Positions 51,521 through 59,851 of a stretch of DNA of 64,000 nt are shown in pieces. The notes under the pieces are model-generated. The model was not told the DNA's origin and searched no databases. It saw only the letters and a list, made by a program, of their open reading frames with translations. The stretch comes from an uncultured Sutterella sp. (GTDB lineage: Bacteria > Pseudomonadota > Gammaproteobacteria > Burkholderiales > Burkholderiaceae_F). The translations under genes were made by a program, and so were the position numbers. Where the stretch lies: positions 1 to 64,000 of the forward strand of contig CAJKSP010000007.1 of assembly GCA_905202595.1 (NCBI GenBank), written 5' to 3'. How positions within the stretch are numbered: the first letter of the stretch is position 1; each line of letters starts with the position of its first letter.

Positions 51521-53524
51521 TCAGCTTGCGGCTGCTGCCGGCGCAAACTCGAGGATGCCCGTTGCATGCAGGCGGCGAGCAAAGCCCGGAAAGAGCGGAT
51601 CGGCAGCCGCTTCTGCGGCATCGGATTTTTCCAGCCGCTCCCAGGCGAACTTCACTCGAGAGGGGTCGCCTGCGGCAAACGAGAGCGAGAGCGCCATGAC
51701 GCTTCCCGGGCGCGTCATCTGCCGGAACTTCAGATTCTTGACGGCGGCGGGCACGGCAAAGCGGCGGGCTTCGCCGCGGCTTTCAGCGCAGAATTCCGCG
51801 AGCGCGCGCTGCACAAGAAGAAGCTGCGCGACGCCCGGAAGAATCGGCGATTCGGGGAAGTGCCCTTGGAACCAGGCCAGCGTCGGCATGAGGCGCATCT
51901 GAAGCGTCAGCGTCCGCACGCCGTCGGGTGCGACGACGTCGCCCGCCGCCAGCCACTCCGGCCGTCTCGGATCGAAAAGCGAAGCGAGCGCTGCCTGCGT
52001 GACCTTGCCCTGCGCATTCGCGGGCAGCGCATCGGCAAAGCGCCAGCGGCGCGGAATGAGCACGCTCGGCAGCCTCGGCGAGAGCCGGCGCCGCAACGCC
52101 ATCAGGAAGGCGGGCTTGCCGTCGGCGAGCAGCGTGCGTTTGGCTTCGTCGCCCGGCACGACGACGGCCGCAAGCTCCTCGCGGCCTCGGCGAGTTTCGG
52201 CAAAGACTTTGGCTTCGCTGAAAAGCCCCGTTTCAAGAAGCGCGCTTTCGACTTCGGCGAGCGAAGCGCGCTTGCCTTCGATTTTGACGATGCGGTCGGC
52301 GCGGCCGAGGAGCTCGAAGGCGCCGTCTGCATCCAGCTCAATGCGGTCAGCGCCGCCTTCCCAGCCGCGCGTGGCGAGGTGGCGTGCATGCACGAGAAGG
52401 ATCCCGGTTCCGGACTTGGCGTAGCCGCCCGTCAGGCCTGGAACGGCGATGTCGACATAGGGCATCGCGCGCCAGCGCGGCGTTTCGACTGAAGCTTCGG
52501 ATAGGGCTGCCTCTTCAAAGCCGGGCTTGACGGCGCGCTGACGGTGCGCGATGCCGCCGGTTTCCGTAGAGCCGAGCACTTCAAAGGGGAAGTGTCCGAA
52601 GGCGAGCTTCGAGCGGATGGCGCCCGTCAGGTCAAGCGCGCCCGCGGAGCTCGCGACGGCTCGCACCACGCCGGCCGCGCCCTTGAAGAGCGACGGATCG
52701 TCAAAGCGGCGCAGGTGTGCGGGGCTGCTGACAAGAACGGCGTCGCGGCCTTCGAGCGCTGCAGTCTGCAGCGCGTCGGCCAGCGATTCCGGAAAATGTA
52801 GCCGCGGACCGTAGACGGCCGTCTCTTCGTTCAGGAGCGGCCAGAGCGTGCGGAAAAGAATGCCGTAGATGTGCTGCTGCGTGACGGTGCCGAGGACGAG
52901 GGTCGTGCGGCGCAGCTCAAGTCCTGAAGCCGCCAGCGCTTCGCCGATCCCTTCGGCTTCCAGGAAGAGCTGACCGAGGCGCTTCGGCACGCGCTTGGCC
53001 TCGCCCGTCGTGCCGCTCGTAAAGAGCGAGCAGAGGAGCGCGTCGTCGTCAAGCGCCTCCATGGGGTCGGCCGACAGGCCGTCGAGGCATTCGTCGGCAG
53101 GCGCCGCAATGGCAAAGCCTTCGCCTTCGGGACCGGCGGCGAGTCCGGCCGCGTCAAGTGCCAGGAAGTCCTTCTTGGGTTCGATGATTCCAGCCTGGCG
53201 CATGCGGGCAAGCGTACCCGGCAGCGCATCGCCCGGCAGCACCGTTTCAACGCCGGCAGCCCAGGCGCCGAAAAGCGCGGGCAGAAATGCAGCCGCATCT
53301 TCGGCAAAAAGCACGACGCGCCGGGGCCTCGAAAGCTCTGTGAGGCCTCGCGCTGCCTGGCGGAAGCCTTCTCGCCAAGCGGCGGCTTCGACGAGGAAGT
53401 CTTCATCCGTCATCTCGGAGCCGTCTTCGCGCACGGCAACAAGCCGCCCTGTTGCCGGACGGCAGAGAAAGCCCGAGAGTCGGGAAGGCGTCCGGGCGGC
53501 GGCAGTAGCAATGGGGAGCGGCAA
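51521..53524 (-). CDS. fused AMP-ligase (acyl-ACP/CoA synthetase) and hotdog dehydratase
   Basis: A roughly 667-residue two-domain protein of the aryl-polyene type. Residues up to about 510 are an adenylate-forming ligase with the P-loop LFTSGTTGEAKRVPK, GSTETGGIAHRQ and GRADRIVKIEGKRASLAEVE. It probably activates the aryl starter. From about residue 540 a FabZ-like hotdog domain follows, with WFQGHFPESPILPGVAQL holding the catalytic His. In enterobacterial clusters these two activities are on separate proteins. The acidic catalytic residue expected shortly after PGV is not obvious. The start is uncertain: the TTG at 53524 has GGAG upstream, and an ATG at 53413 would cut into the ligase. Confidence 0.83.
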   Translation of the reverse strand: MPLPIATAAARTPSRLSGFLCRPATGRLVAVREDGSEMTDEDFLVEAAAWREGFRQAARGLTELSRPRRVVLFAEDAAAFLPALFGAWAAGVETVLPGDALPGTLARMRQAGIIEPKKDFLALDAAGLAAGPEGEGFAIAAPADECLDGLSADPMEALDDDALLCSLFTSGTTGEAKRVPKRLGQLFLEAEGIGEALAASGLELRRTTLVLGTVTQQHIYGILFRTLWPLLNEETAVYGPRLHFPESLADALQTAALEGRDAVLVSSPAHLRRFDDPSLFKGAAGVVRAVASSAGALDLTGAIRSKLAFGHFPFEVLGSTETGGIAHRQRAVKPGFEEAALSEASVETPRWRAMPYVDIAVPGLTGGYAKSGTGILLVHARHLATRGWEGGADRIELDADGAFELLGRADRIVKIEGKRASLAEVESALLETGLFSEAKVFAETRRGREELAAVVVPGDEAKRTLLADGKPAFLMALRRRLSPRLPSVLIPRRWRFADALPANAQGKVTQAALASLFDPRRPEWLAAGDVVAPDGVRTLTLQMRLMPTLAWFQGHFPESPILPGVAQLLLVQRALAEFCAESRGEARRFAVPAAVKNLKFRQMTRPGSVMALSLSFAAGDPSRVKFAWERLEKSDAAEAAADPLFPGFARRLHATGILEFAPAAAAS

Positions 53525-53836
53525 GGGGATGATCTCCAAGAGAAAAGTTGGAAAAGCGCATCGAACAGGCTTGGCGCGGCAGTATACCGCTGAAAGGGCA
53601 AAGGGCAAGACTTCGCGCTGAAGGCGTGCGGATCAGAGGCAGAACGGCGGCGTAGCTTCGGAATGCGGTCTGCCGCAGCTTGTTGTTGCAGAAGGTGAGT
53701 CAATGCTCTTGACCTTGTAATTATTGCAGGCTTTAGGATGCTCTCACCAAAGATCGAGACGGGCCCGCAGCGCAGCGGCTCTTTTCGGTTCTGAGGTTCT
53801 TTCTTTGTTAGGCAAATGAATTAAAAGGCAGAGCAA

Positions 53837-54955
53837 ATGGCAGCAAAAAAGACCGGCTTGATGTATTCCGACGAATTTGCCCGCTACAACGCAGGCCGAG
53901 GATATCTCGTCTTTCCGGAAGGCATGATTCCTTTCATGACGGGGGGCGACTATTACGACACGCCGGAGCGCGTGACGGATGCGCATGAGATGCTCGAGAA
54001 GACGGGGCTTCTGTCGTCGCTCGTCCCGATTGAGGCAACGGCTGCGGACGATGAAGCGCTGCGAGGCTTCCATTCGGATGAATATCTCGACAAGCTTCGC
54101 GCGATGAGCCAGGGAGAGGGCGGCATGGCGGGTCCGATGGCGCAGGTCGGCCGCGGCGTTTTCGACGTGATACGGCTTGAGGCCGGCGGCGACATGAATG
54201 CGCTCGACGCTGTGATGAAGGGAGAGGTCAGGAATGCCTTCTGCCTGCAGCGTCCGCCCGCCGGTCATGCAGAGCGCTCCAGCGGCTTCGGCTTCTGCAT
54301 CTTCAACAACTTCAACCTCATTGTGAAGCGCGCCCGGGAGGCGTACGGCCTCAAGCGCATCATGATCATCGACTTTGACAACCACTATAAAAAGGGAATT
54401 GAAGACGCTTGGTACGGTACGGATGAAGTGCTCTACGCAGAAGTGCATCAAACGGGCTCGCTTGAAGAAAACTCTGGTGCGGACCGCCGCGCAGACATGG
54501 TCGGCGAGGGCAAGGGGAAAGGCTTCAATGTGGTGATTCCGATGCCGGCGGGCGCCGGCGACGGCGCGTATCTCAAGGCCTTCCGAGAAATCATCGAACC
54601 TATCGGGGATCAATACAAGCCGGAGCTGATCGTTCTTGTAGCCGGCTATGCGTCGAACACCTTTGATCCGCTCTGCCGGCAGCAGCTCACAGCAGACGGT
54701 TACGGCGAACTGACCCGCATCGTGCAAGGAATCGCCGATCGCCATGCGCAGGGCCGCGTTCTCGCAGTGCTCGAAGGCGGCAAGGGAAACTACATGGCCT
54801 ACTGCATCACGAGAACAATTGAGGCGCTGAGCGGGCTGTCCTCGGGCGTCGAGGATCCTGTCAAGCCGCTGTTAGCTCGCCGCGGCCTCACAAAGGCGGA
54901 AGTTGAGGCCATTGACGAGGTGAAGCAAATTCTTTCGCCGTACTGGAAGCTTTAG
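53837..54955 (+). CDS. histone-deacetylase-fold protein with altered active site
   Basis: A 372-residue protein of the HDAC/acetoin-utilization/acetylpolyamine-amidohydrolase fold, related to bacterial class II HDACs that begin GLMYSDEFARYN. The usual RPPGHHA reads RPPAGHA, losing one of the two catalytic His. The zinc motif DVHHGNG reads DNHYKKG. The third zinc ligand, Asp in the GYD-x3-FDPL region, is Ala (GYASNTFDPL). So one or two zinc ligands and a proton-relay His are missing. Overall fold motifs (GFGFCIFNN, IMIIDFD, VLEGGKGNY) are intact, and the frame is clean, so it is not a decaying gene. AAGGCAGAG precedes the ATG. It sits between two minus-strand block-2 genes. Deacetylase activity is doubtful. 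Confidence 0.85.
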   Translation: MAAKKTGLMYSDEFARYNAGRGYLVFPEGMIPFMTGGDYYDTPERVTDAHEMLEKTGLLSSLVPIEATAADDEALRGFHSDEYLDKLRAMSQGEGGMAGPMAQVGRGVFDVIRLEAGGDMNALDAVMKGEVRNAFCLQRPPAGHAERSSGFGFCIFNNFNLIVKRAREAYGLKRIMIIDFDNHYKKGIEDAWYGTDEVLYAEVHQTGSLEENSGADRRADMVGEGKGKGFNVVIPMPAGAGDGAYLKAFREIIEPIGDQYKPELIVLVAGYASNTFDPLCRQQLTADGYGELTRIVQGIADRHAQGRVLAVLEGGKGNYMAYCITRTIEALSGLSSGVEDPVKPLLARRGLTKAEVEAIDEVKQILSPYWKL

Positions 54956-55039
54956 CCGAAAGCTGGAGCTCCAGTTTGAAATCGCGCCAGTCCTGCTTCT
55001 CCTGCGGGCGAGCACAAGGCTGGCGCGGCGCTTCTGCCG

Positions 55040-55606
55040 TCACCTTTGATTCCTGCATTTCGTTCGGCGCTGCATGCGCTGCCGCAGAAGCCATTCGCCG
55101 GCAAAAAGCGCGCCCATCGCGATGTAGCTGCCGAATCCGTTCCAGGCGAGCCACAGATCCCGGTCGCCGATGAGAACGGTGGCGAGCGCAATGCTGCCAT
55201 TGACAATGAAGAAGGCGCACCAGACTTGCGTCACGCCGCGGCACCAGCGAACGGCTTCAGGGGGAAGGCTTTTTTCCTTAAGGCGCGCGAGCGCCTCCAC
55301 AGCAGGCGTGCCTGCGAGGCTTGATGCAAAAAGCCAGAGGAAGAACGCGTTCATGAGCACCGGATAGAGCGCAAGGGGCGCTTCGGCTTGCCAGAAGAGC
55401 GCCGCGAGGGCGAGCGCTGCGGCAAGGACCGCCGGAATGATCGTGCGGCGTGTGCGGTCCGAAGCCGCCCGCAGGGCGGCGAGCAGTGCAAGCAGGCCGG
55501 CGGCAGGCGCAAGCCCCCAGTGCTCAAGGGTCCACCACATCCAGAAGGGATAGAGAAGCGCAGCGGCGGCGAGCGCCGCTTTGAGCGCCGTGCGGGCGAT
55601 CGTCAT
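55040..55606 (-). CDS. COG4648-like integral membrane protein
   Basis: A 188-residue membrane protein with about six hydrophobic segments (LLYPFWMWWTLEHWG, AAGLLALLAALRAA, VLAAALALAALFW, VLMNAFFLWLFASSL, VWCAFFIVNGSIALATVLI and WNGFGSYIAMGALFAGEWL). It matches the small conserved membrane protein found beside acyl carrier protein and ligase genes in aryl-polyene clusters. Its role there is unknown. The ATG at 55606 gives a compact protein; the frame is open 49 codons further but that part is Arg-rich and lies over the intergenic gap. It is the last gene of the minus-strand ACP operon. Confidence 0.78.
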   Translation of the reverse strand: MTIARTALKAALAAAALLYPFWMWWTLEHWGLAPAAGLLALLAALRAASDRTRRTIIPAVLAAALALAALFWQAEAPLALYPVLMNAFFLWLFASSLAGTPAVEALARLKEKSLPPEAVRWCRGVTQVWCAFFIVNGSIALATVLIGDRDLWLAWNGFGSYIAMGALFAGEWLLRQRMQRRTKCRNQR

Positions 55607-55709
55607 GAAGAAGCGTCTTCGCAGGGTGGGCGGCAGTTTGCCGCAGCCAAAGAAAAGCCGGCCGCAGAATCGGGCCGGCCGGAAGCAGCGCAGGGGCGCT
55701 TCGGCATCG

Positions 55710-55982
55710 TCAGGGCGCCGGCGTCTCGAGCAGCTTCGCGATGACCTTGACAAGATCCTCCATCGTGCGGACTTGCTTGAACTGCTCAGGCGAAACGCGG
55801 CGGCCGCCGAGGTAGGGGCGCAGCTGCACGATCATGTCGACGGCATCGATCGAATCAATGTCGAAGTCTTCATAGATGCGCGCTTCGGGCTTCACTTTGT
55901 CCTCAGGCACCTCGAACTGCGTTACGAGGAGGTTTTTGAGAACGTCATAAACTTGCTGTTCGCTGGGCGTGAGGGCGGTCAT
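55710..55982 (-). CDS. acyl carrier protein, copy 2
   Basis: A 90-residue carrier protein. The phosphopantetheine attachment site is DFDIDSIDAVDMI, where the Ser of DSI is modified. The helix-1 region (TPSEQQVYDVLKNLLVTQFEVP) and the last helix (TMEDLVKVIAKLLE) are standard. It starts at ATG 55982, 73 bases after the upstream carrier gene. Two ACPs of different sequence in tandem are typical of aryl-polyene clusters, where they carry starter and growing chains. Confidence 0.9.
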   Translation of the reverse strand: MTALTPSEQQVYDVLKNLLVTQFEVPEDKVKPEARIYEDFDIDSIDAVDMIVQLRPYLGGRRVSPEQFKQVRTMEDLVKVIAKLLETPAP

Positions 55983-56055
55983 TTCTTGTCTTGGTGGGCG
56001 TTTCTTCGTTGTGGCAATGAGCAATTTCTGCGGAAGGGGAGGTTTCTCGGCAGAA

Positions 56056-56328
56056 TCAGGCGGCCGGAGCGGCGCGATGCTCGGCGATGTAGGCGGCAAG
56101 CGCGTTTACGCTTGAAAAGACGCGCTTGGCTTCTTCGCTTTCCGCTGTGAGGGAGATGCCGTAGGCCTTCTTCACAGCCAGGCCGAGCTCGAGTGCATCG
56201 ATGCTGTCGAGGCCAAGTCCTTCGCCGAAAAGCGGCGCCGCCGGATCTATGTCTTCGGGCGTAACGTCCTCGAGATTGAGGCTCGAAATGATGAGGCGCT
56301 TGATGTCTTCAATGAGCTGCTGATCCAT
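56056..56328 (-). CDS. acyl carrier protein, copy 1
   Basis: A 90-residue carrier protein with the attachment motif GLGLDSIDALELG and the acidic LNLEDVTPEDIDPAAPLFGEGL lead. It starts MDQQLIEDIKRL at ATG 56328; an 11-residue open extension upstream is unneeded. It is about equal in length to the next ACP but clearly different in sequence, so they are likely specialised. It follows the acyltransferase gene after 47 bases. Confidence 0.9.
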   Translation of the reverse strand: MDQQLIEDIKRLIISSLNLEDVTPEDIDPAAPLFGEGLGLDSIDALELGLAVKKAYGISLTAESEEAKRVFSSVNALAAYIAEHRAAPAA

Positions 56329-56375
56329 AAGTTCTTCCGCAAGAGAAGCCCTCGGCCCCATTTGAAAGAGGGCGC

Positions 56376-57233
56376 CTAGGCGTCCGCATTGTTTTTGTTC
56401 GGGTGCATGACTGCGGCGTTCTCCTCGGCCGGCTGGCCGAAGAGGAGCGGCGCGAGCTCGCGGCTGAGGCGGCGCGCCGCCTGAGACGGGCTTTGATTAT
56501 AGAGGGGCAGAAGCGGCGTCACGGGAACGTCTTCAAGAACTTCGATGCGAAGGGTCATCGGTTCGGGCGGCATGTGCCACCAGCCGCGGTCTTTCGTGAG
56601 CCAGCGGGGAGAGGCGGTGATGCGCACGGGCGTGACAGGCCTCTTCGCGGCAAGCGCGAGCGCCATGGCTCCCCGGTGCATCCGAGGCCAGATGCCGGGC
56701 GGGAGGTCAGCAGGCGTGCGCGTGCCTTCTGGAAAGATGACGAAGACGGCGCCTCGTTCGATGTCGGCCTTGAGCGCCTCGAGCGATTCCGGCCCCTGAT
56801 CGTTTGAGGCATAGCCTGCGGCGAGGATCGGCGGACGCGTAAACCAGTTTTTGAGAAGCGCCGCCTTGACGATCGTCGTTGCGTTCGGAATGAAGCTCAT
56901 GAGGCAGACGACGTCGATGAGCGAAGGATGGTTTGCGATGACGACGAGTCCCGGCCGTTCGAGGCGCTCCGGATGCAGCACTTCAACCTTCACGAGGTGC
57001 AGCGTTCGGATCATGGCGACGAAGCGGGCGAACCACCACTGCACGACGGCGCGGCTCTTTCGGATTCTGGCTTCCCGATCCGGCTCGGTGCGTGAAAGCC
57101 AGGGCGTGATGCCGAAGCGGAAGAGCATGCCGCCCAGGCCGAAGATGCCGAAGGCCAAGGCAGTTCCTGCAAACCGCAGCGGCAGAAGAAGGCGGGCGCC
57201 GGCGCTCCATCGGTCATTCCCGGCCGTCGTCAC
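56376..57233 (-). CDS. 1-acyl-glycerol-phosphate-type acyltransferase
   Basis: A 285-residue PlsC-family acyltransferase. It has a hydrophobic N-terminal anchor (LAFGIFGLGGMLFRFG), the catalytic NHPSLID (the NHx4D motif), and FPEGTRTP as the second motif. A PVTPVRIT segment follows. In polyene lipid clusters such an enzyme probably acylates the lipid anchor. Its start overlaps the upstream ketosynthase-like gene by 4 bases. No signal peptide. Confidence 0.88.
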   Translation of the reverse strand: MTTAGNDRWSAGARLLLPLRFAGTALAFGIFGLGGMLFRFGITPWLSRTEPDREARIRKSRAVVQWWFARFVAMIRTLHLVKVEVLHPERLERPGLVVIANHPSLIDVVCLMSFIPNATTIVKAALLKNWFTRPPILAAGYASNDQGPESLEALKADIERGAVFVIFPEGTRTPADLPPGIWPRMHRGAMALALAAKRPVTPVRITASPRWLTKDRGWWHMPPEPMTLRIEVLEDVPVTPLLPLYNQSPSQAARRLSRELAPLLFGQPAEENAAVMHPNKNNADA

Positions 57234-58138
57234 GCCTGGTCTCCCAGAGCGCCGCGGGAGAGGATGTCGGCGACGGATTCTCCGTTGAGGCGTTCAAGCC
57301 GGCGGTTCTTCGCCCAGACAAGCGCGGCGTGGGGCGCCAAGTGCGTCAAGGACGGCTCGTCAGAAGCAAGAAGCCAGCGAAGCACTTCCAGGTCGGCGGA
57401 AGGGCCGGCGAGCGCGCGGCACCGCGGGTCGGGCGCTTCGCCTGCGCGAAGGGGGCGCGGACGAATGGCGGCAAAAGGGCCGAGCGCGTCGCCTGCACGC
57501 TGGCGTTCAGGATCCGGATCGTCGATCTGCCGCCCGAGAAGCAGAGCGGCGGCATAGGTGCAAGATGCGGCGCGAGCGCTGCGGCCGAAGGCTTCCGGAG
57601 CCCGGCGCTCATAGGTCACGAGGAGCACGCGGGGATAATCCTGCAGCAGCCCTATGGCTTCTTCAAAGCCGGCTTCAAGCGAGAAGGGGCCGTTTGCGAC
57701 GGCGCTTGCCGCAGCGCGATGATGGCCGGCAATGGCGAGGATGGCTTCAATGCCGTTGTGAACGCTCGTCGCAAAGCGCGTGGGCGAAAGCGGCCGTCCT
57801 GCAGCGGCGTCCTCCGCCTGCGCACAGGCGGCGTTGATGTCGCCCCAGCGCGAGGCGCATACGAGCGCTGTATCGGGGTCGCCGAGCGCCGCTGAGCCGC
57901 CGCTTCCGCTGGGAGCAGGGAGGCGAACGGCAAAGGCTGCTTCAGCGGCGGCGCGGCCGAGGGGCGAAAGGCGCCGGCGAAGCATGGCCGGCACGGCTTT
58001 GGCAGGCGCGGCGGGCTCTTCTTCATCGGGCGAGACTTGGGGCAGCCGTCCTGAGGCGAGCCAGGCAGCAAAGGCGCCGGGACGGGCGAGCGCTGGCGCC
58101 CAGAGGCGGCAGTCAAGAATTTGCGCGCAGGTTCGCAA
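57230..58138 (-). CDS. beta-ketoacyl-synthase-like chain-length factor
   Basis: A 302-residue protein with only a ketosynthase N-terminal-type domain (PF13723-like). The conserved stretch SPTRFATSVHNGIEAILAIAGHHRAA followed by ANGPFSLEAGFEEAIGLLQ fits that family. There is no Cys at the place of the usual ketosynthase nucleophile, so by family knowledge it is a partner subunit (as ApeC in aryl-polyene systems) that sets chain length with a separate active ketosynthase. That ketosynthase is not in this window. It is the first gene of the minus-strand ACP operon and overlaps the next gene by 4 bases. Confidence 0.75.
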   Translation of the reverse strand: MRTCAQILDCRLWAPALARPGAFAAWLASGRLPQVSPDEEEPAAPAKAVPAMLRRRLSPLGRAAAEAAFAVRLPAPSGSGGSAALGDPDTALVCASRWGDINAACAQAEDAAAGRPLSPTRFATSVHNGIEAILAIAGHHRAAASAVANGPFSLEAGFEEAIGLLQDYPRVLLVTYERRAPEAFGRSARAASCTYAAALLLGRQIDDPDPERQRAGDALGPFAAIRPRPLRAGEAPDPRCRALAGPSADLEVLRWLLASDEPSLTHLAPHAALVWAKNRRLERLNGESVADILSRGALGDQA

Positions 58139-58189
58139 GACGGATCTCCTCAGAAGGGGGCAAGGCGGCTGAACAGCCGTTGCCGAATG

Positions 58190-58226
58190 AAAAAAGCGGG
58201 CCCATTCTAGCGAATGGTCCCGCTTC
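58190..58226 (-). terminator. intrinsic terminator of the second M20 amidohydrolase gene
   Basis: GCGGGCCCATTC and GAATGGTCCCGC pair with one mismatch around a 4-base loop. Read on the minus strand the stem is followed by TTTTTT. It lies about 60 bases past the stop. Confidence 0.85.
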
Positions 58227-58285
58227 GTCTCATGCTGCGCCGCTCATGGAAGCGCACCCGCCGCTTGGGGCGGAACGCAAGGCTC

Positions 58286-59512
58286 TCAAAGCGGCAGGCG
58301 GGTCTCGACGATCGTGATCAGCGCGCGCAGCCAGGCGCCGAGCACGGCGTCATTGAAGTCGAAGTGAGGATTGTGAGCGCTGACGCCGCAGTGATCCTTG
58401 TCGACCATGCCGAACTGAATGTAGACGCCGGGAACGCACTGGGACATGAAGGCAAAGTCTTCAGAGCCCATGCTCGGCGAAAAGTCTGTGAGAACAGCTT
58501 CGTCGCCGAAGACCCGCTTGAGAGCAGGCTCGAGCGCATCGACAAGCGCCGCATTGTTGACCTGAGACGGGTAGTAGTGCTCGTAGCTAAAGTCGGCCCG
58601 GCAGCCGAACATCTGCGCCGCGCCCTGCGCCGCTTCGCGCAGGCGCTTTTCAACCGTGTCCTGCACGTCTCGGTCAAAGGTGCGCACGGACACTGAACAG
58701 CGGGCGCGCTGCGGGATGACGGTTGGCGCGTTTTCATCGCCTGCGGCGATCCAGCAGGGAGAGAGCACCGCCGGCTTCATGGCGTCGATGTTGCGGGAAA
58801 CAATCGTCGGCACAGCCGAGAGGAATTCGACGATGGCAGGCACCGGGTCGATCGTCTGATGCGGCCGCGCGCCGTGGCCGCCGCAGCCTTCCATCGTGAC
58901 CTTGGCAATGTCGGCATTGGCCGTCATGGCGCCGCGGCGCATCTTCATCGAGCCGATCGGCAGCCGCGATTCGCAGTGCATGGCATAGACCTCGCGGCAG
59001 GGGTAGGCCTTGAAGAGGCCGTCGTCAATCATCTTTTTGGCGCCCGACCAGCCTTCTTCGCCCGGCTGGAAGATGAAGACGATTTCGCCCGCAAAGTGCG
59101 GATGGCGCGAGAACCAGAGCGCGGCGGCAAGAAGTCCTGCCGTATGGCCGTCGTGGCCGCAGAGGTGCGCGCAGTTGCTCCGCTGGCTGGCCCAGGGAAG
59201 GCCCGTTTCATCAGGCGCGGGCAGCGCATCCATGTCAGCTCGGATGCCGATCATCGGGCCGGGCTTTTCGCCCTGAAGGCGTGCGGCAAGGCCCGTTTTG
59301 GCAAAGCGGCGGATGTCCGTGAAGCCCATGGCGCGAAGCTCGGCCTCCACTTTGTCGGCGGTGCTGACGGTTTCCATCCCGATTTCAGGATGGCAGTGAA
59401 GATCATGCCGGAAGTCGACGATGCGCTTGGCATCGGCTTCGCCCAAAAGGCTTTCGAGCTTTTCCGGCGGCCTGACCGGCTGAGGAACAGAATTTGAAGC
59501 GGCTTCGTCCAT
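58286..59512 (-). CDS. M20-family amidohydrolase, second copy
   Basis: A 408-residue aminoacylase-type di-metal hydrolase, paralogous to the one at 32.1 kb. Motifs are RHDLHCHPEIGMET, RADMDALPAPDE, LCGHDGHTAG, FQPGEEGWSGAK, GGHGARPHQTIDPV and MGSEDFAFM. The two share the HNPHFDFND-like end, which holds the last metal region. AGGAGGGATT precedes the ATG at 59512. The 25-codon open extension before it is not used. The likely products are amino acids released from N-acyl or peptide-like substrates; the true substrate is unknown. It is a single-gene unit. Confidence 0.9.
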   Translation of the reverse strand: MDEAASNSVPQPVRPPEKLESLLGEADAKRIVDFRHDLHCHPEIGMETVSTADKVEAELRAMGFTDIRRFAKTGLAARLQGEKPGPMIGIRADMDALPAPDETGLPWASQRSNCAHLCGHDGHTAGLLAAALWFSRHPHFAGEIVFIFQPGEEGWSGAKKMIDDGLFKAYPCREVYAMHCESRLPIGSMKMRRGAMTANADIAKVTMEGCGGHGARPHQTIDPVPAIVEFLSAVPTIVSRNIDAMKPAVLSPCWIAAGDENAPTVIPQRARCSVSVRTFDRDVQDTVEKRLREAAQGAAQMFGCRADFSYEHYYPSQVNNAALVDALEPALKRVFGDEAVLTDFSPSMGSEDFAFMSQCVPGVYIQFGMVDKDHCGVSAHNPHFDFNDAVLGAWLRALITIVETRLPL

Positions 59513-59784
59513 GACGGAATCCCTCCTGCGCTTGAAGAATTCGCGCCGGCAGTCCTGTGCTGGAATGCTGCCGGCGCTTCCTTCCATTATGGGTAGGGCC
59601 GTTCAAGCGCATCGCCTGGCGCGCCTTAAGCTTGACCGCGCGAGGATCATCTGAGGAAAAGTCCGCAGACCGCTCAAGGATGCGGGCAGCGATTCAGATC
59701 CCTGGGCTGCACCTGGAGCGCCGGATTCGTGCCTGACGGCGATGAGCAGGAGAGCCTCCCCTCAGGTCCGGCGGCAGGCCAAAG

Positions 59785-59823
59785 AAAAAGCCCCATTCTC
59801 CAGAAAGCTGGAGAATGGGGCTG
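59785..59823 (-). terminator. intrinsic terminator of the rhodanese gene
   Basis: AGCCCCATTCTCCAG and its perfect complement form a 15-base stem around a 4-base loop. The minus strand then reads TTTTTCTTT. It lies about 30 bases past the rhodanese stop. Confidence 0.92.
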
Positions 59824-59851
59824 CATCAGCGAGCAAAAGCTGGCCGGCGGA

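Noticed and set aside
53744..54745. A 333-codon minus-strand frame opposite the HDAC-fold gene
   Set aside because: Antisense shadow of a gene with clear family motifs on the plus strand.
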